Shown one piece after another: positions 1-8,115 of a stretch of DNA of 64,000 nt (positions within the stretch are counted from its first letter, which is position 1; the number at the start of each line of letters is the position of its first letter). The notes below the pieces were generated by a model. The model did no database searches. It worked only from the letters and a program-made list of their open reading frames with translations, and was not told the origin of the DNA. Origin of the DNA: Oxalobacter sp. (GTDB lineage: Bacteria; Pseudomonadota; Gammaproteobacteria; Burkholderiales; Burkholderiaceae_D); contig JAEEYE010000010.1 of NCBI GenBank assembly GCA_016291665.1, positions 1 through 64,000 of the forward strand, given 5' to 3'. A program made the translations under genes and the position numbers.

Positions 1-525
1 CCAGTTGGTTTCAAGAATGGTACGGATGGTAATGTGAAGATTGCGATTGATGCCATTAAAGCGGCGTCCCATCCACATCATTTCCTGTCGGTTACCAAGA
101 GTGGCCATACGGCGATTTTTCAGACCCAAGGTAATCAAGACTGCCATATTATCTTACGAGGAGGCTTCAAGCCGAATTACGATCCTCAAAGCGTTGATGA
201 AGCAGTCCATGCATTGGAAACTAATGGCATCTCTCCGAACATAATGATTGATGCTTCTCATGGCAACAGTTCAAAGAAGGCCGAAAACCAGATTCCCGTT
301 TGCGAAAACATTGGCGAAAACATTGCAAGTGGTAACAAACACATCATTGGTGTAATGGTTGAATCTAACCTTGTGGCCGGACGGCAGGATTTGGGGGATG
401 GCAAAAACCTGACCTATGGACAGTCTGTTACTGATGCGTGCCTGGGTTGGCAGGATAGCAGTGTGCTACTTGGGAAATTGGCAGAAGCAGTTCGTCGACG
501 CCGCGATGCGAAGGTACAGAAATAA
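1..525 (+). CDS. aroG: 3-deoxy-7-phosphoheptulonate (DAHP) synthase, C-terminal half (partial)
   Basis: The window opens inside this gene; the reading frame is open from base 1 and stops at 525, giving the last 174 residues of a protein normally about 350 long. It catalyses condensation of phosphoenolpyruvate and erythrose-4-phosphate, the first step of the shikimate pathway, in the cytoplasm. Visible family motifs are SGHTAIFQTQGN, ILRGG and DASHGNSSKK, the last holding metal/phosphate-binding residues near the end of the barrel. It resembles the type I AroF/AroG/AroH enzymes, but the N-terminal regulatory part that separates the feedback isozymes lies outside the window, so the isozyme letter is uncertain. 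It runs convergent to yajQ. Confidence 0.95.
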   Translation, partial: PVGFKNGTDGNVKIAIDAIKAASHPHHFLSVTKSGHTAIFQTQGNQDCHIILRGGFKPNYDPQSVDEAVHALETNGISPNIMIDASHGNSSKKAENQIPVCENIGENIASGNKHIIGVMVESNLVAGRQDLGDGKNLTYGQSVTDACLGWQDSSVLLGKLAEAVRRRRDAKVQK

Positions 526-533
526 ACATCTGG

Positions 534-560
534 ATGTCCCCCGGCAGGAGGACATGTTTT
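534..560 (+). terminator. Possible terminator after the DAHP synthase gene
   Basis: ATGTCC at 534-539 pairs with GGACAT at 550-555, followed by GTTTT. The stem is only 6 bp with a 10-base loop and the T run is short, so this is a weak call. Its position between two convergent genes supports it. Confidence 0.4.
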
Positions 561-579
561 GAGATTTCGGCGTTGGGAA

Positions 580-1065
580 TCAGTTCCTGAAATTGTTGAA
601 TTCCAGTGGGATATCTTTGACCTTTTCACGGAGCATCTGCATGGTCGCTTGTAGGTCATCCTTCTTGTTACCCGTGACACGGACTGTTTCGCCTTGGATG
701 CTTGCTTGGACTTTCAATTTGTTGTCCTTGACCAGCTTGACGATTTTCTTGGCCATGTCTGATTGGATGCCGTTCTTGACTGTGACGACTTGTTTAACTT
801 TGTCACCACTGATTTTTTCGATCTTAGATTCTTCGAGAAAGCGTACGTCAACTTTGCGTTTGGTCATTTTGTTGGTCAACACGTCTCGAACCTGACCCAA
901 TTGGAAATCAGAATCAGCAAAAACAGTGAGTTCAGCATCTTTCTGTTCCACGCGCGCATCACTGCCACGGAAGTCGAATCGGGTACTGATTTCTTTGTTG
1001 GCCTGATCTACGGCATTGCGGACTTCGACCATATTTGCTTCAGAAACAACATCAAAAGATGGCAT
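580..1065 (-). CDS. yajQ: YajQ family nucleotide-binding protein
   Basis: A 161-residue cytoplasmic protein of the YajQ family, a double ferredoxin-like fold; some members bind cyclic di-GMP and act with transcription factors. The N-terminus MPSFDVVSE and the internal STRFDFRGS are family hallmarks. The frame extends 12 codons further upstream, but the ATG at 1065 matches the family start and is preceded by an AAGGA ribosome site, so it is chosen. It sits alone, convergent with the DAHP synthase gene and divergent from murB. The biological role in this organism cannot be told from sequence. Confidence 0.93.
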   Translation of the reverse strand: MPSFDVVSEANMVEVRNAVDQANKEISTRFDFRGSDARVEQKDAELTVFADSDFQLGQVRDVLTNKMTKRKVDVRFLEESKIEKISGDKVKQVVTVKNGIQSDMAKKIVKLVKDNKLKVQASIQGETVRVTGNKKDDLQATMQMLREKVKDIPLEFNNFRN

Positions 1066-1331
1066 AGCAATCCTTTCTATAAAGCCCTGTGGGGCGGTCA
1101 TCGACTAAAATCTCATTTTACCTGAAAGATGAAGGAGATCTTGCCGTTTCTGGTTGGTAAAAGGACAGATTCGGTTTGGATAATAAGGTGTATTGGCAGG
1201 GACTAATGTGGTTGTTGATATCGAATGTCCCGTAATTATGCTGGAAATCGTTGCCATTTTCCCTTAAGGGTCATTAACATAAGAGCGTTAGCCTGCTTTG
1301 CTAAGTTTTGTTAACAGCACTATTGACATTT

Positions 1332-2363
1332 ATGGATACCCAATTGGCCATTCAAACAGATGTTTCCCTCAAGTCGTTAAATACTTTTGGAATTGAGTCG
1401 GTTGCTGCAAGATTTCTTGAAGTTCGAGGAGTTCAGGATCTTGAAGCAGTTTACCGTGATCCATTCCTTAAGGAATTGCCGCGCTTAGTATTAGGCGGAG
1501 GTAGTAATCTGCTTCTTGTATCCAGTCGTTATGAGGGGATTGTCTTAAAGATGGTCAATAAGGGGATGGCTGTAGAGCGAGATGACGGACAATCGACCTA
1601 TATTCGTGTTTGTGCGGGTGAATTATGGCACGATTTTGTGATGTGGACGCTACGCAATGGTTATCCGGGATTGGAAAATATGTCATTGATTCCTGGAACG
1701 GTGGGTGCTGCGCCTGTTCAGAATATCGGTGCATATGGTGTGGAGTTAAAGGATTGTTTCTATTCGCTTAGGGCATTTGATTTTCATTCTGGGCAGATGG
1801 TTGAACTGGACCGTGAGGACTGTGCGTTTTCTTACCGTGATAGTATATTCAAGCACGAAATGAAAGACCGTCTGGTTATTATTGACCTAACGTTTGTTCT
1901 GCCCAAAGCCTGGACGCCTAATATTGGTTATGGCGATGTTGCGTCAGTCTTGCGGGCAGAAGGTATTTCTGACCCGACTCCTGAAGATATCAGCCGGGCA
2001 ATTATCGCAATCAGGCAACGCAAGTTGCCTGATCCTAATGTGCAGGGCAATGCAGGCAGTTTCTTCCAAAATCCAACAGTATCAGCTGAAACGCTTGCAC
2101 AGCTGAGGGAATCGCATCCTAATATACCTTCTTATCCCCAATCCGATGGTCGCTTCCGTATTGCTGCAGGATGGTTGATTGATCAGTGTGGCTGGAAGGG
2201 AAAGCAGTTGGGTCGCGCAGGTGTGTGTGCGACCCAGGCACTGGTGCTGGTTAACTGCGGCGGTGCTGAAGGTGGAGAAATTGCAACTCTTGCTAAAGCT
2301 ATCCAAGCAGATGTCAAAGCAAAGTTCGGTATAGAACTGAATCCGGAACCGTCGTTTATTTGA
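1332..2363 (+). CDS. murB: UDP-N-acetylenolpyruvoylglucosamine reductase MurB
   Basis: A 343-residue FAD- and NADPH-dependent enzyme that reduces UDP-GlcNAc-enolpyruvate to UDP-MurNAc, the second committed step of peptidoglycan synthesis. The FAD-binding motif GGGSNLL lies near residue 55, NIGAYGVELK in the middle, the catalytic-serine motif GNAGSFFQNP near residue 230 and the terminal glutamate motif NPEPSF at the end. The length and the YRDSIFK segment indicate the E. coli-type (type I) enzyme. An upstream in-frame TTG (1308) exists but the ATG at 1332 matches the family. It ends 3 bases from the convergent mtnA. Confidence 0.96.
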   Translation: MDTQLAIQTDVSLKSLNTFGIESVAARFLEVRGVQDLEAVYRDPFLKELPRLVLGGGSNLLLVSSRYEGIVLKMVNKGMAVERDDGQSTYIRVCAGELWHDFVMWTLRNGYPGLENMSLIPGTVGAAPVQNIGAYGVELKDCFYSLRAFDFHSGQMVELDREDCAFSYRDSIFKHEMKDRLVIIDLTFVLPKAWTPNIGYGDVASVLRAEGISDPTPEDISRAIIAIRQRKLPDPNVQGNAGSFFQNPTVSAETLAQLRESHPNIPSYPQSDGRFRIAAGWLIDQCGWKGKQLGRAGVCATQALVLVNCGGAEGGEIATLAKAIQADVKAKFGIELNPEPSFI

Positions 2364-2366
2364 TGC

Positions 2367-3428
2367 TTATTTTCTGTATTTTTCAACAAATTCAGTTAAT
2401 TTGCCGCTAATAAGTATCTTGTTGTCGATAATGCCCTCTTCGGTTATCAGGGCTGTGACAAGTTCTGCTGGCGTGACATCAAAGGCGGGGTTTCGAATGG
2501 AGACGCCTTCTGGTGCCCAGTGTAGTTCGCCGAAGCCTTTGACCTCATTAGCAGGCCTTTCTTCAATGGGTATGGCTTTTCCGTCAGGAATGTTCAGATC
2601 AATCGTGGAAAGCGGGCAGGCGACATAAAATGGAATGCTGTGGCGTTTTGCGAGCACGGCCACCATATACGTGCCGATTTTGTTAGCGACATCTCCATTC
2701 GCTGCGACCCGGTCTGTGCCGACGATGATAGCGTCGATTTCGCCTTGGCTCATCAAGTGGCCGGACATATTGTCTGTAATCAAAGTGACAGGAATGCTTT
2801 CTTGTACCATTTCCCATGCGGTAAGCCTAGCACCCTGGAGTACAGGTCGTGTTTCATCGGCGAAAACTGAAATGCGTTTGCCTGATTCAACCGCAGATCG
2901 GAACACACCGAGTGCTGTGCCGTGTCCTGCTGTAGCGAGGGCGCCTGCATTGCAATGGGTCAAGACACGCATACCGTCGCGTAAGAGTGATGCGCCGAAG
3001 ATACCCATCCGGCGATTGGCTTCAATATCTTCCTTCAGGATGGAGTGAGCTTGGGCTATGAGCATTTCGGCAATGGTTTCTTGAGGGAGCTGGATAATGT
3101 TATCTAGGATTTTTCGCATCCGGTTGAGAGCCCAGAACAAGTTTACAGCTGTTGGGCGGCTTGTGCCTAGGACGTTAAAACCTGATTCCATTTGCTTAAT
3201 GAATGTGTCTGGCGAGCTGCCTGCTAGGCGTTTAGCTTCGAGTGCTATGCCGTAAGCTGCAGCGACACCAATGGCAGGAGCGCCGCGTATGACCATGGTT
3301 CGGATGGCATCAGCGACGCCCTGTGCACTGTTGTAGGAACGGTATTGAAGTTGGTGTGGCAACAAGCGCTGGTCAATCATTTCAATGGACTGGCCATTCC
3401 AGCGTAAGGTTTCAACTGAGCCTGTCAT
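2367..3428 (-). CDS. mtnA: S-methyl-5-thioribose-1-phosphate isomerase MtnA
   Basis: A 353-residue aldose-ketose isomerase that turns 5-methylthioribose-1-phosphate into 5-methylthioribulose-1-phosphate. The RGAPAIG motif is at 48-54, the TRP motif of family members appears as SRPTAVNL near 90, and the catalytic pair is visible as C159 (THCNAG) and D239 (GTDR), matching C160/D240 of the Bacillus enzyme. It is the last gene of a four-gene run (mtnP, class II aldolase, apt, mtnA) with 2 bases between apt and itself. No mtnB/C/D/E/K homologues accompany it, so the isomerase product is more likely to meet the adjacent aldolase than the usual methionine cycle. 5-deoxyribose-1-phosphate is an equally plausible substrate. 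Confidence 0.95.
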   Translation of the reverse strand: MTGSVETLRWNGQSIEMIDQRLLPHQLQYRSYNSAQGVADAIRTMVIRGAPAIGVAAAYGIALEAKRLAGSSPDTFIKQMESGFNVLGTSRPTAVNLFWALNRMRKILDNIIQLPQETIAEMLIAQAHSILKEDIEANRRMGIFGASLLRDGMRVLTHCNAGALATAGHGTALGVFRSAVESGKRISVFADETRPVLQGARLTAWEMVQESIPVTLITDNMSGHLMSQGEIDAIIVGTDRVAANGDVANKIGTYMVAVLAKRHSIPFYVACPLSTIDLNIPDGKAIPIEERPANEVKGFGELHWAPEGVSIRNPAFDVTPAELVTALITEEGIIDNKILISGKLTEFVEKYRK

Positions 3429-3430
3429 CG

Positions 3431-3964
3431 TTATTCTCCTTCAAATGCGCAAAGTGCAAAGGAAGAACAACCGAGCGATGCGAGTTTTTCTTTGCCTTTG
3501 AGATCGGGTAAGTCAACTATAAAGGCGCATTCGACCACTTTACCACCGCACCGGTTAATGAGTTTGACAGCAGCCGCAGCTGTTCCGCCGGTTGCAATCA
3601 GGTCGTCAACCAACAGAACCCTTTCGCCGGGCTGGATGTCATCAGTGTGGATTTCAATAGTGTTGTGTCCGTATTCCAGGTCGTATTCTTCGCTGAAGAC
3701 TTTGCTTGGTAGTTTGCCCTTTTTGCGGATAAGGACGAGACCGACACCTAAAAGGTATGCTAGTGGGGCGCCCATAACAAAACCTCGTGAATCAATAGCT
3801 GCAATCCGGTCTATTTTTTGGTTTTTGTAACGTTCAAGTAGGGAATCGATGGCCAGCTTTAAGCCTTCTGGGTTATTTAATAGTGTCGTGATATCTCGGA
3901 ATTGAATCCCTTTTTTAGGGTAGTCAGGTATGGTTCGTATAAAGTCGGTCAATTTCTTTGTCAT
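3431..3964 (-). CDS. apt: Adenine phosphoribosyltransferase
   Basis: A 177-residue cytoplasmic enzyme making AMP from adenine and PRPP. The 13-residue PRPP-binding motif is visible as VLLVDDLIATGGT, and the N-terminal DFIRTIPDYPKKGIQFRDIT is typical of Apt. Placed between the aldolase (13 bases upstream) and mtnA (2 bases downstream), it can recapture the adenine released by the neighbouring MtnP. The length is normal for the family. Confidence 0.96.
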   Translation of the reverse strand: MTKKLTDFIRTIPDYPKKGIQFRDITTLLNNPEGLKLAIDSLLERYKNQKIDRIAAIDSRGFVMGAPLAYLLGVGLVLIRKKGKLPSKVFSEEYDLEYGHNTIEIHTDDIQPGERVLLVDDLIATGGTAAAAVKLINRCGGKVVECAFIVDLPDLKGKEKLASLGCSSFALCAFEGE

Positions 3965-3977
3965 TTGCTATTTGCCT

Positions 3978-4610
3978 TTATCTTTTGAAATATGCTTTGA
4001 ATTTGTCGTGAACTGCGTCCATCTGTTCATCATTAAGCGTAATAATCTTTTCTGTTAACCGAAGTCGCCAGTATTGCTCACATAGGGCTTCTGCTTCGGT
4101 TGTAACGGCTAATGCATGATCTAAACTGGTACCTGAGACCAACATACCGTGGTGGGCAAGTAGGCAGGCATATCCTTTGTCCAAGGTACTTACCGCAACG
4201 TCAGACAGTTCTTGTGTTCCGAAAAGTGCGTAAGGAGCACAAGGAATCGTGTTGTTCCCTGTTACGGCAATCATGTAGTGGAAGGGCGGAACGTCTTCTT
4301 CGAGGCAGGAGACTGTTGTAGCGAAGGTTGAGTGGGTATGTATGACAGCCTGGATATCGGGCCTTGCCATGTAGACATCACGGTGCATTCGCCATTCGCT
4401 GCTTGGCCTTTGTCCTTCAAGTAGGTTACCGTCCCAGTCTATCAGGCAGATGTCATTGATGGACATCTTATTCGGTTCAATGCCACTGGGCGTGATAAAG
4501 AATCCGTTGTGGCATCTGAGGCTGGCATTGCCGCTTGTTCCCCGGTTGATGCCGTTTAAAATAAGCTTGCGGCTTGTCTCAATCAACAGTTCTCTTTGTT
4601 CGTCTGACAT
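3978..4610 (-). CDS. Class II aldolase (FucA/MtnB fold), probable DHAP-shunt aldolase
   Basis: A 210-residue zinc-dependent class II aldolase/adducin-family protein. The metal ligands can be placed by comparison with fuculose aldolase: E72 (PSSEW), H91 and H93 (HTHS) and H154 (AHHG); TSGNAS at 25-30 and PSG at 41-43 form the phosphate site. By domain alone it could be fuculose-, ribulose- or rhamnulose-phosphate aldolase or an MtnB dehydratase. Its place 2 bases after mtnP and upstream of apt and mtnA argues for the Ald2-type enzyme of the DHAP shunt, cleaving methylthioribulose-1-P or 5-deoxyribulose-1-P to DHAP and an aldehyde. Retention of the catalytic glutamate fits an aldolase, but substrate is inferred. 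Confidence 0.85.
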   Translation of the reverse strand: MSDEQRELLIETSRKLILNGINRGTSGNASLRCHNGFFITPSGIEPNKMSINDICLIDWDGNLLEGQRPSSEWRMHRDVYMARPDIQAVIHTHSTFATTVSCLEEDVPPFHYMIAVTGNNTIPCAPYALFGTQELSDVAVSTLDKGYACLLAHHGMLVSGTSLDHALAVTTEAEALCEQYWRLRLTEKIITLNDEQMDAVHDKFKAYFKR

Positions 4611-4612
4611 AT

Positions 4613-5476
4613 TTAGCCCTTCAAGACTCGTCCTGCAACGGCATCCAACTTTTTGACAAAGTCGGGATCTCTTTTCTCTGGTGCGGTAATCAATGCTGAA
4701 TCAAGCGCATGACGGCAGGGACATGATGTGCCTGTTTTATCTTTCAGGATGATTGGGATGGCAGCGGCAAGTAATTGTTGTGCCTTGACGGCGTTGCCAG
4801 AGAAGGTTTTGATAATCTGTTCGACAGTGACATTGTCATGTTCTGGATGCCAACAGTCATAATCGGTGACCATGGCAATGGTGGTGTAGCAGATTTCTGC
4901 TTCACGTGCGAGATTGGCCTCTGGGATGTTTGTCATTCCGATGACGTCACAGCCCCAGCTTCGGTAGAGTTGGGATTCTGCATACGTCGAGAACTGAGGT
5001 CCTTCCATGGCGAGGTAGGTGCCTCCAATGGTGCTTTCGATGCCAAGGTTTTGTGCTGTTTGATAGATAATATGCGCAAGCCTGTTACAGGTCGGATGGG
5101 CAAGTGAAATATGGGCAACGCAACCTGTGCCAAAGAACGAGCGTTGTCTGGAAACCGTCCGGTCGATGAATTGGTCGATAATCACAAATGTGCCGGGCTT
5201 CAGTTCTTCTCGCAGGGAACCGACGGCGCTGACTGAAATCAGATCAGTGACGCCAACCCTTTTTAAGACGTCAATGTTTGCCAAGTAGTTGATGTTATTA
5301 GGTGGGAGACGGTGGCCTCTGCCATGGCGGGGGAGGAAAACTAGTGTTTCGTCATCCAATTTCCCGAAAAGGAGGCTGTCTGAGGGTTCTCCAAAAGGGG
5401 AGGTGACTTTTTCCCAATGCGCGTCTGTCAGTCCATTAAGGTTGTAGATGCCGCTTCCACCGATAATGCCAAGCAT
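4613..5476 (-). CDS. mtnP: S-methyl-5'-thioadenosine phosphorylase
   Basis: A 287-residue trimeric-type nucleoside phosphorylase splitting methylthioadenosine (or 5'-deoxyadenosine) with phosphate into adenine and a 5-substituted ribose-1-phosphate. It opens with LGIIGGSGIY, carries the phosphate-binding PRHGRGH and the MEGPQFST motif. The TDYDCWH motif holds the aspartates that select adenine in MTA phosphorylases, as opposed to the asparagine of purine nucleoside phosphorylases. The frame is open 8 codons upstream, but the ATG at 5476 follows an AAAGG site and matches the family start. First gene of the mtnP-aldolase-apt-mtnA unit. Confidence 0.94.
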   Translation of the reverse strand: MLGIIGGSGIYNLNGLTDAHWEKVTSPFGEPSDSLLFGKLDDETLVFLPRHGRGHRLPPNNINYLANIDVLKRVGVTDLISVSAVGSLREELKPGTFVIIDQFIDRTVSRQRSFFGTGCVAHISLAHPTCNRLAHIIYQTAQNLGIESTIGGTYLAMEGPQFSTYAESQLYRSWGCDVIGMTNIPEANLAREAEICYTTIAMVTDYDCWHPEHDNVTVEQIIKTFSGNAVKAQQLLAAAIPIILKDKTGTSCPCRHALDSALITAPEKRDPDFVKKLDAVAGRVLKG

Positions 5477-5512
5477 AGAATGCCTTTCATTTTTAATCAC
5501 AAGATGATCACC

Positions 5513-5541
5513 ATTATCAATGGGGGGATGTGAATATGCAA
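5513..5541 (-). promoter_or_regulatory. Possible sigma-70 promoter of the mtnP operon
   Basis: Read on the minus strand: TTGCAT (5541-5536), 17-base spacer, GATAAT (5518-5513). The -10 matches 5 of 6 consensus positions, the -35 only 3 of 6. It would give a leader of about 30 bases before the mtnP ATG. Confidence 0.45.
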
Positions 5542-5570
5542 CTTCTTGTTCTTCTTGTGAGTAACAACGG

Positions 5571-5596
5571 AAAACGGCCTAGCATAAGCCAGGCCG
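5571..5596 (-). terminator. Rho-independent terminator of argG
   Basis: On the minus strand CGGCCT (5596-5591) pairs with AGGCCG (5580-5575) around a 10-base loop, followed at once by TTTT (5574-5571). It lies 30-55 bases past the argG stop codon. Confidence 0.7.
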
Positions 5597-5625
5597 CTTG
5601 GCGAGATCGGTTCGGTTGGTTTTGT

Positions 5626-6852
5626 TTACTTCCGGTTGCGGGCGTTTGCAGCAATACGCATACGCAGGGCGTTCAGCTTGATGAAACCGTTTGCGTCCTT
5701 CTGGTCGTATGCTCCTGCATCGTCTTCAAAAGTAGCAATGGTGGTGTCAAAGAGTGAATCGGTTGCAGAGTCACGGCCGACTACCATGACATTGCCTTTG
5801 TACAGTTTGACACGGACAGTCCCGTTGACGTGCTCCTGGGTATGGTCAATTAGTTTCTGCAGTGCAACGCGTTCTGGAGACCACCAATAACCGTTATAGA
5901 TAATGGATGCATAGCGAGGCATCAATTCATCTTTGAGGTGTGCAACTTCACGATCTAGGCAGATGGATTCAATAGCGCGATGTGCCTTGAGCATGATGGT
6001 ACCCCCTGGGGTTTCATAGCAACCGCGGGATTTCATGCCGACGTAGCGGTTTTCAACCAAGTCCAAGCGGCCGATGCCGTGTTTAGCACCTAAGCGGTTC
6101 AGTTCCATCAAAACAGAAGCAGGGGACATTTTTTGGCCGTTTAATCCGACAATGTCACCTTTTGCATATTCGATGTCCAGGTATTCAGCCTGGTCAGGAG
6201 CTTCTTCAGGGCTGCATGTCCAGCGCCACATGGAATCTTCTGGTTCTGCATTTGGGTTTTCCAAGTAGCGGCCTTCGTAGCTGATATGGAGCATATTGGC
6301 GTCCATAGAATATGGTGCACCGCCCTGTTTGTGTTTCATTTCGATTTCAATGCCGGCTGCTTCAGCATAAGCCAACAGTTTTTCACGGGAGGTCAGATCC
6401 CATTCGCGCCATGGGGCAATGACTTTGACGTTTGGCATCAGGGCGTATGCGCCGAGTTCAAAACGAACCTGGTCGTTGCCTTTGCCGGTTGCGCCATGGG
6501 AAATGGCATCTGCACCAGTTTGTTTGGCAATCTCAATCAGGCGTTTTGCAATCAGTGGGCGTGCGATACTGGTGCCTAACAGGTATTCACCTTCGTAGAT
6601 GGTGTTTGCACGGAACATTGGGAAAACAAAATCACGGACAAATTCTTCGCGCAGGTCGTCAATGAAGATGTTTTCAGGCTTGATGCCAAATTTTAACGCT
6701 TTCTGGCGGGCTGGTTCCAGTTCTTCACCCTGTCCTAGGTCTGCCGTGAAGGTGACGACTTCACATTGATAAGTATCCTGTAACCATTTCAGGATGACGG
6801 AGGTGTCCAAGCCGCCGGAATAGGCGAGGACGACTTTCTTAACATCGCTCAT
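5626..6852 (-). CDS. argG: Argininosuccinate synthase
   Basis: A 408-residue enzyme that joins citrulline and aspartate using ATP, the penultimate step of arginine synthesis. The N-terminal ATP-binding loop [10 protein letters not shown] lies at residues 9-18, and further conserved segments include [15 protein letters not shown] and GRNVSIENR-like positions later. The ATG at 6852 is used rather than the one 18 bases upstream because the [14 protein letters not shown] start matches the family. It lies 180 bases downstream of argF in the same direction; the gap contains a strong inverted repeat. The length is typical of the bacterial short class. Confidence 0.96.
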   Translation of the reverse strand: MSDVKKVVLAYSGGLDTSVILKWLQDTYQCEVVTFTADLGQGEELEPARQKALKFGIKPENIFIDDLREEFVRDFVFPMFRANTIYEGEYLLGTSIARPLIAKRLIEIAKQTGADAISHGATGKGNDQVRFELGAYALMPNVKVIAPWREWDLTSREKLLAYAEAAGIEIEMKHKQGGAPYSMDANMLHISYEGRYLENPNAEPEDSMWRWTCSPEEAPDQAEYLDIEYAKGDIVGLNGQKMSPASVLMELNRLGAKHGIGRLDLVENRYVGMKSRGCYETPGGTIMLKAHRAIESICLDREVAHLKDELMPRYASIIYNGYWWSPERVALQKLIDHTQEHVNGTVRVKLYKGNVMVVGRDSATDSLFDTTIATFEDDAGAYDQKDANGFIKLNALRMRIAANARNRK

Positions 6853-6982
6853 AGTCTTCTTTCGTGTCATTTATATGGAGTATGGAAGGGACTTTGTTGG
6901 TAATTCAAAGCTCTGCCAGTAAACAGGCACATTTTAAGGTGATTTGCCCGAAACGGAAATAATCTTCTAGCGAGGAAGCAGG

Positions 6983-7019
6983 GCTTTCCCGAATGCTATG
7001 CTTATGCAGTCGGGAAAGC
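6983..7019. repeat. 10-bp perfect inverted repeat in the argF-argG gap
   Basis: GCTTTCCCGA at 6983-6992 is the exact reverse complement of TCGGGAAAGC at 7010-7019, with a 17-base loop that can itself fold (TGC/GCA). It starts 13 bases beyond the argF stop. Neither strand has a T run after the stem, so it is not a classical terminator; it may stabilise the argF 3' end, attenuate readthrough to argG, or be a Rho-type stop. Confidence 0.7.
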
Positions 7020-7032
7020 ACTGGAAGTTATA

Positions 7033-7947
7033 TTATTCAACTTTGCCTTTTACGAAGTATTCCAGCAATGCTTTTTGGACGTGAAGTCTGTTTTCAGCTT
7101 CATCCCAGACAACGGACTGAGGCCCATCAATGACTTCAGCTTCAACTTCTTCACCACGGTGTGCAGGCAGGCAGTGCATGAAAAGGGCATCTTGTTTTGC
7201 GCGCGCCATTTTAGCAGCATCGACATTCCAGCCTGCAAATGCTTTTTTGCGGATTTCGTTTTCTTCCTCCCATCCCATGCTTGTCCAAACATCGGTAGTG
7301 ACCAGGTCAGCTCCCTCGCAAGCATCGGAAGGGTCGTCAAAGAGGGTGAAGTGGCTATGATCTTTGGAAACCCAGTTGTAATCGATTTCGTAACCTTTTG
7401 GCGTAGAGACATTCACATGGAAACCAAAGACTTCTGCTGCCTGAAGCCAAGAGTAGAGCATGTTGTTGGCGTCGCCAATCCAGGCTACAGTTTTACCTTT
7501 GATGGAGCCGCGGTGTTCGATGTAGGTGAAGACGTCTGCAAAAACCTGGCAGGGGTGGTGTTCATCAGTCAGTCCATTAATGACAGGGACACGGGAATTG
7601 GCCGCAAAGCGTTCGATGATTTCTTGGCCGAATGTCCTGATCATGATGATGTCCGACATGCGGGACATAACCTGGGCGGCATCTTCAATAGGCTCTCCCC
7701 TACCGAGCTGGCTGTCACGGGTGTTCAGGTAGACGGCGGTGCCTCCAAGTTGGTGCATCCCTGCTTCAAACGATAAACGGGTGCGCGTCGAATTCTTTTC
7801 AAAAATCATTACCAACGTCCGGTCGAGGAGCGGATGGTAGGTTTCAAAGTTTTTGAATTTTTTCTTGATGATGCTGGCGCGTTGGATTAAGTACTCATAT
7901 TCAGCCAGTGTCAGGTCAGAAAACTGTAGGTAATGTTTGATTGCCAT
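7033..7947 (-). CDS. argF: Ornithine carbamoyltransferase
   Basis: A 304-residue enzyme forming citrulline from ornithine and carbamoyl phosphate. Visible motifs: STRTR (53-57, carbamoyl-phosphate binding), HPCQ (131-134), the ornithine loop DVWTSMG (219-225) and HCLP (258-261) with the catalytic cysteine. It precedes argG in the same direction, so citrulline is handed to the next enzyme of the pathway. The ATG at 7947 has no clear Shine-Dalgarno sequence; an imperfect palindrome lies just upstream. An anabolic role is favoured because argG, not arcA/arcC, is the neighbour. Confidence 0.96.
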   Translation of the reverse strand: MAIKHYLQFSDLTLAEYEYLIQRASIIKKKFKNFETYHPLLDRTLVMIFEKNSTRTRLSFEAGMHQLGGTAVYLNTRDSQLGRGEPIEDAAQVMSRMSDIIMIRTFGQEIIERFAANSRVPVINGLTDEHHPCQVFADVFTYIEHRGSIKGKTVAWIGDANNMLYSWLQAAEVFGFHVNVSTPKGYEIDYNWVSKDHSHFTLFDDPSDACEGADLVTTDVWTSMGWEEENEIRKKAFAGWNVDAAKMARAKQDALFMHCLPAHRGEEVEAEVIDGPQSVVWDEAENRLHVQKALLEYFVKGKVE

Positions 7948-7958
7948 ATTTGTGCGAA

Positions 7959-7974
7959 GCGGGAAATTTGCCGC
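7959..7974. repeat. Imperfect palindrome in the argF leader
   Basis: GCGGGAAATTTGCCGC is palindromic apart from one mismatched base pair (GCGG-N-AAATTT-N-CCGC). It sits 11-27 bases before the argF start, where a ribosome site would be expected, and inside the presumed leader transcript. Confidence 0.5.
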
Positions 7975-7996
7975 CCTAAAAAACAGTTAATCTTTG

Positions 7997-8025
7997 ATTA
8001 TATGTGATTTTTTGTTTTTTTGGAA
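7997..8025 (-). promoter_or_regulatory. Probable promoter of argF
   Basis: On the minus strand TTCCAA (8025-8020), a 17-base A-rich spacer and a perfect TATAAT (8002-7997). The predicted start near 7990 leaves a leader of about 43 bases. I do not see a convincing ArgR box. Confidence 0.55.
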
Positions 8026-8115
8026 GAGCTAGCGCAAGGTGCGAATGTACGTTCCCTGTTGGCAAGTGCCTACCACAGATTGGAAACCATGTACTTACCA
8101 GAGAAGAGTAGGAGA

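Noticed and set aside
7075-7776. Open frame of 233 codons on the plus strand
   Set aside because: Lies entirely antisense to argF, whose motifs are complete; no family resemblance and no ribosome site.
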